Shown here one piece after another: positions 6,017 through 6,207 of a stretch of DNA of 6,207 nucleotides. The stretch comes from an uncultured Clostridia bacterium (GTDB lineage: Bacteria > Bacillota > Clostridia > Oscillospirales > Acutalibacteraceae). Below the pieces are notes generated by a model. It worked only from the letters and a program-made list of their open reading frames with translations. It searched no databases and had not been told where the DNA came from. The stretch lies in assembly GCA_946628455.1 (NCBI GenBank), contig CAMOWP010000105.1, positions 1-6,207 of the forward strand, given 5' to 3'. How positions within the stretch are numbered: the stretch's first letter is position 1; the number at the start of each line of letters is the position of its first letter. The translations under genes were made by a program, and so were the position numbers.

Positions 6017-6207
6017 ATGGTATCAGCAACAGTTATAGCTTTCCTTCAGCGTGCGGTTGTACAAGGTGTTCCGCTCTTATACGGCTCAACGGGTGAAATT
6101 TTAACGGAAAAATCGGGCAACCTTAACCTTGGTATCCCAGGAATTATGTATATGGGCGGCATAAGCGGCGTTATAGGCGCATTTCTTTATGAGAATTCTC
6201 TCAAGCA
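6017..6207 (+). CDS. ABC importer permease 2, partial (NupQ/YufQ-like), cut by window end
   Basis: Only the first 63 codons are present, with no stop codon before the edge. The translation begins MVSATVIAFLQRAVVQGVPL and continues with L-L-Y-G-S-T-G-E-I-L-T-E-K-S-G-N-L-N-L-G (19-38), followed by I-P-G-I-M-Y-M-G-G. The pattern of a hydrophobic start, then G-E-x-x-x-E-K-S-G-x-x-N-L-G, then a Gly-rich membrane segment is the classic N-terminus of the second permease in NupQ/YufQ-type importers. AAGGAGG at 6001-6007, within the end of permease 1, gives a 9-nt spacing to the ATG. With permease 1 it should form the heterodimeric channel. Comparable family members are about 300-320 residues long, so most of the gene lies beyond the window. 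Confidence 0.9.
   Translation, partial: MVSATVIAFLQRAVVQGVPLLYGSTGEILTEKSGNLNLGIPGIMYMGGISGVIGAFLYENSLK

Overview
The window looks like chromosomal DNA of an anaerobic Firmicute, most likely class Clostridia (Ruminococcus/Oscillospiraceae- or Lachnospiraceae-like). The reasons are moderate-to-low GC with AT-rich intergenic gaps, strong GGAGG-type ribosome binding sites before nearly every gene, a sigma-A type promoter, a lipoprotein with a Gram-positive style lipobox, and a secreted enzyme carrying the Lys-rich fibronectin-III-like tail common in gut Clostridia. All six recognised genes lie on the + strand. I see no phage, transposon, CRISPR, tRNA or rRNA sequence.

Layout. (1) Positions 48-1226 encode a secreted alpha/beta-hydrolase with a C-terminal fibronectin type III-like domain. 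It ends at a clear intrinsic terminator (1248-1273), so it is a separate transcription unit. (2) Positions 1274-1392 are an AT-rich promoter region with a TTGAAA-17-TATTAT promoter. (3) A purine salvage and uptake operon follows: xanthine phosphoribosyltransferase (xpt, 1393-1971), a BMP-family substrate-binding lipoprotein (2034-3272), a double-domain ABC ATPase (3366-4916), a first permease (4909-6015, overlapping the ATPase by 8 nt), and a second permease starting at 6017 and cut by the window end. A strong 11-bp hairpin (3291-3316) and a 14-bp perfect palindrome (3333-3346) lie between the lipoprotein and ATPase genes.

How the genes work together. The four transporter genes have the order and family membership of the Bacillus NupNOPQ / PnrA-type nucleoside importers: a membrane-anchored receptor captures the substrate, two permeases form the channel, and the ATPase drives import. 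The co-directional xpt just upstream converts xanthine to XMP using PRPP. This suggests, by context only, that the imported compound is a purine nucleoside or base. The intercistronic hairpin would allow more receptor than ATPase and permease to be made.

Novelty. I find no undescribed system here. The points worth a second look are modest: the very basic tail and eight cysteines of the hydrolase, the lack of room for a purine riboswitch before xpt, the hairpin and palindrome inside the operon, and the one-sided degeneracy of the ATPase.
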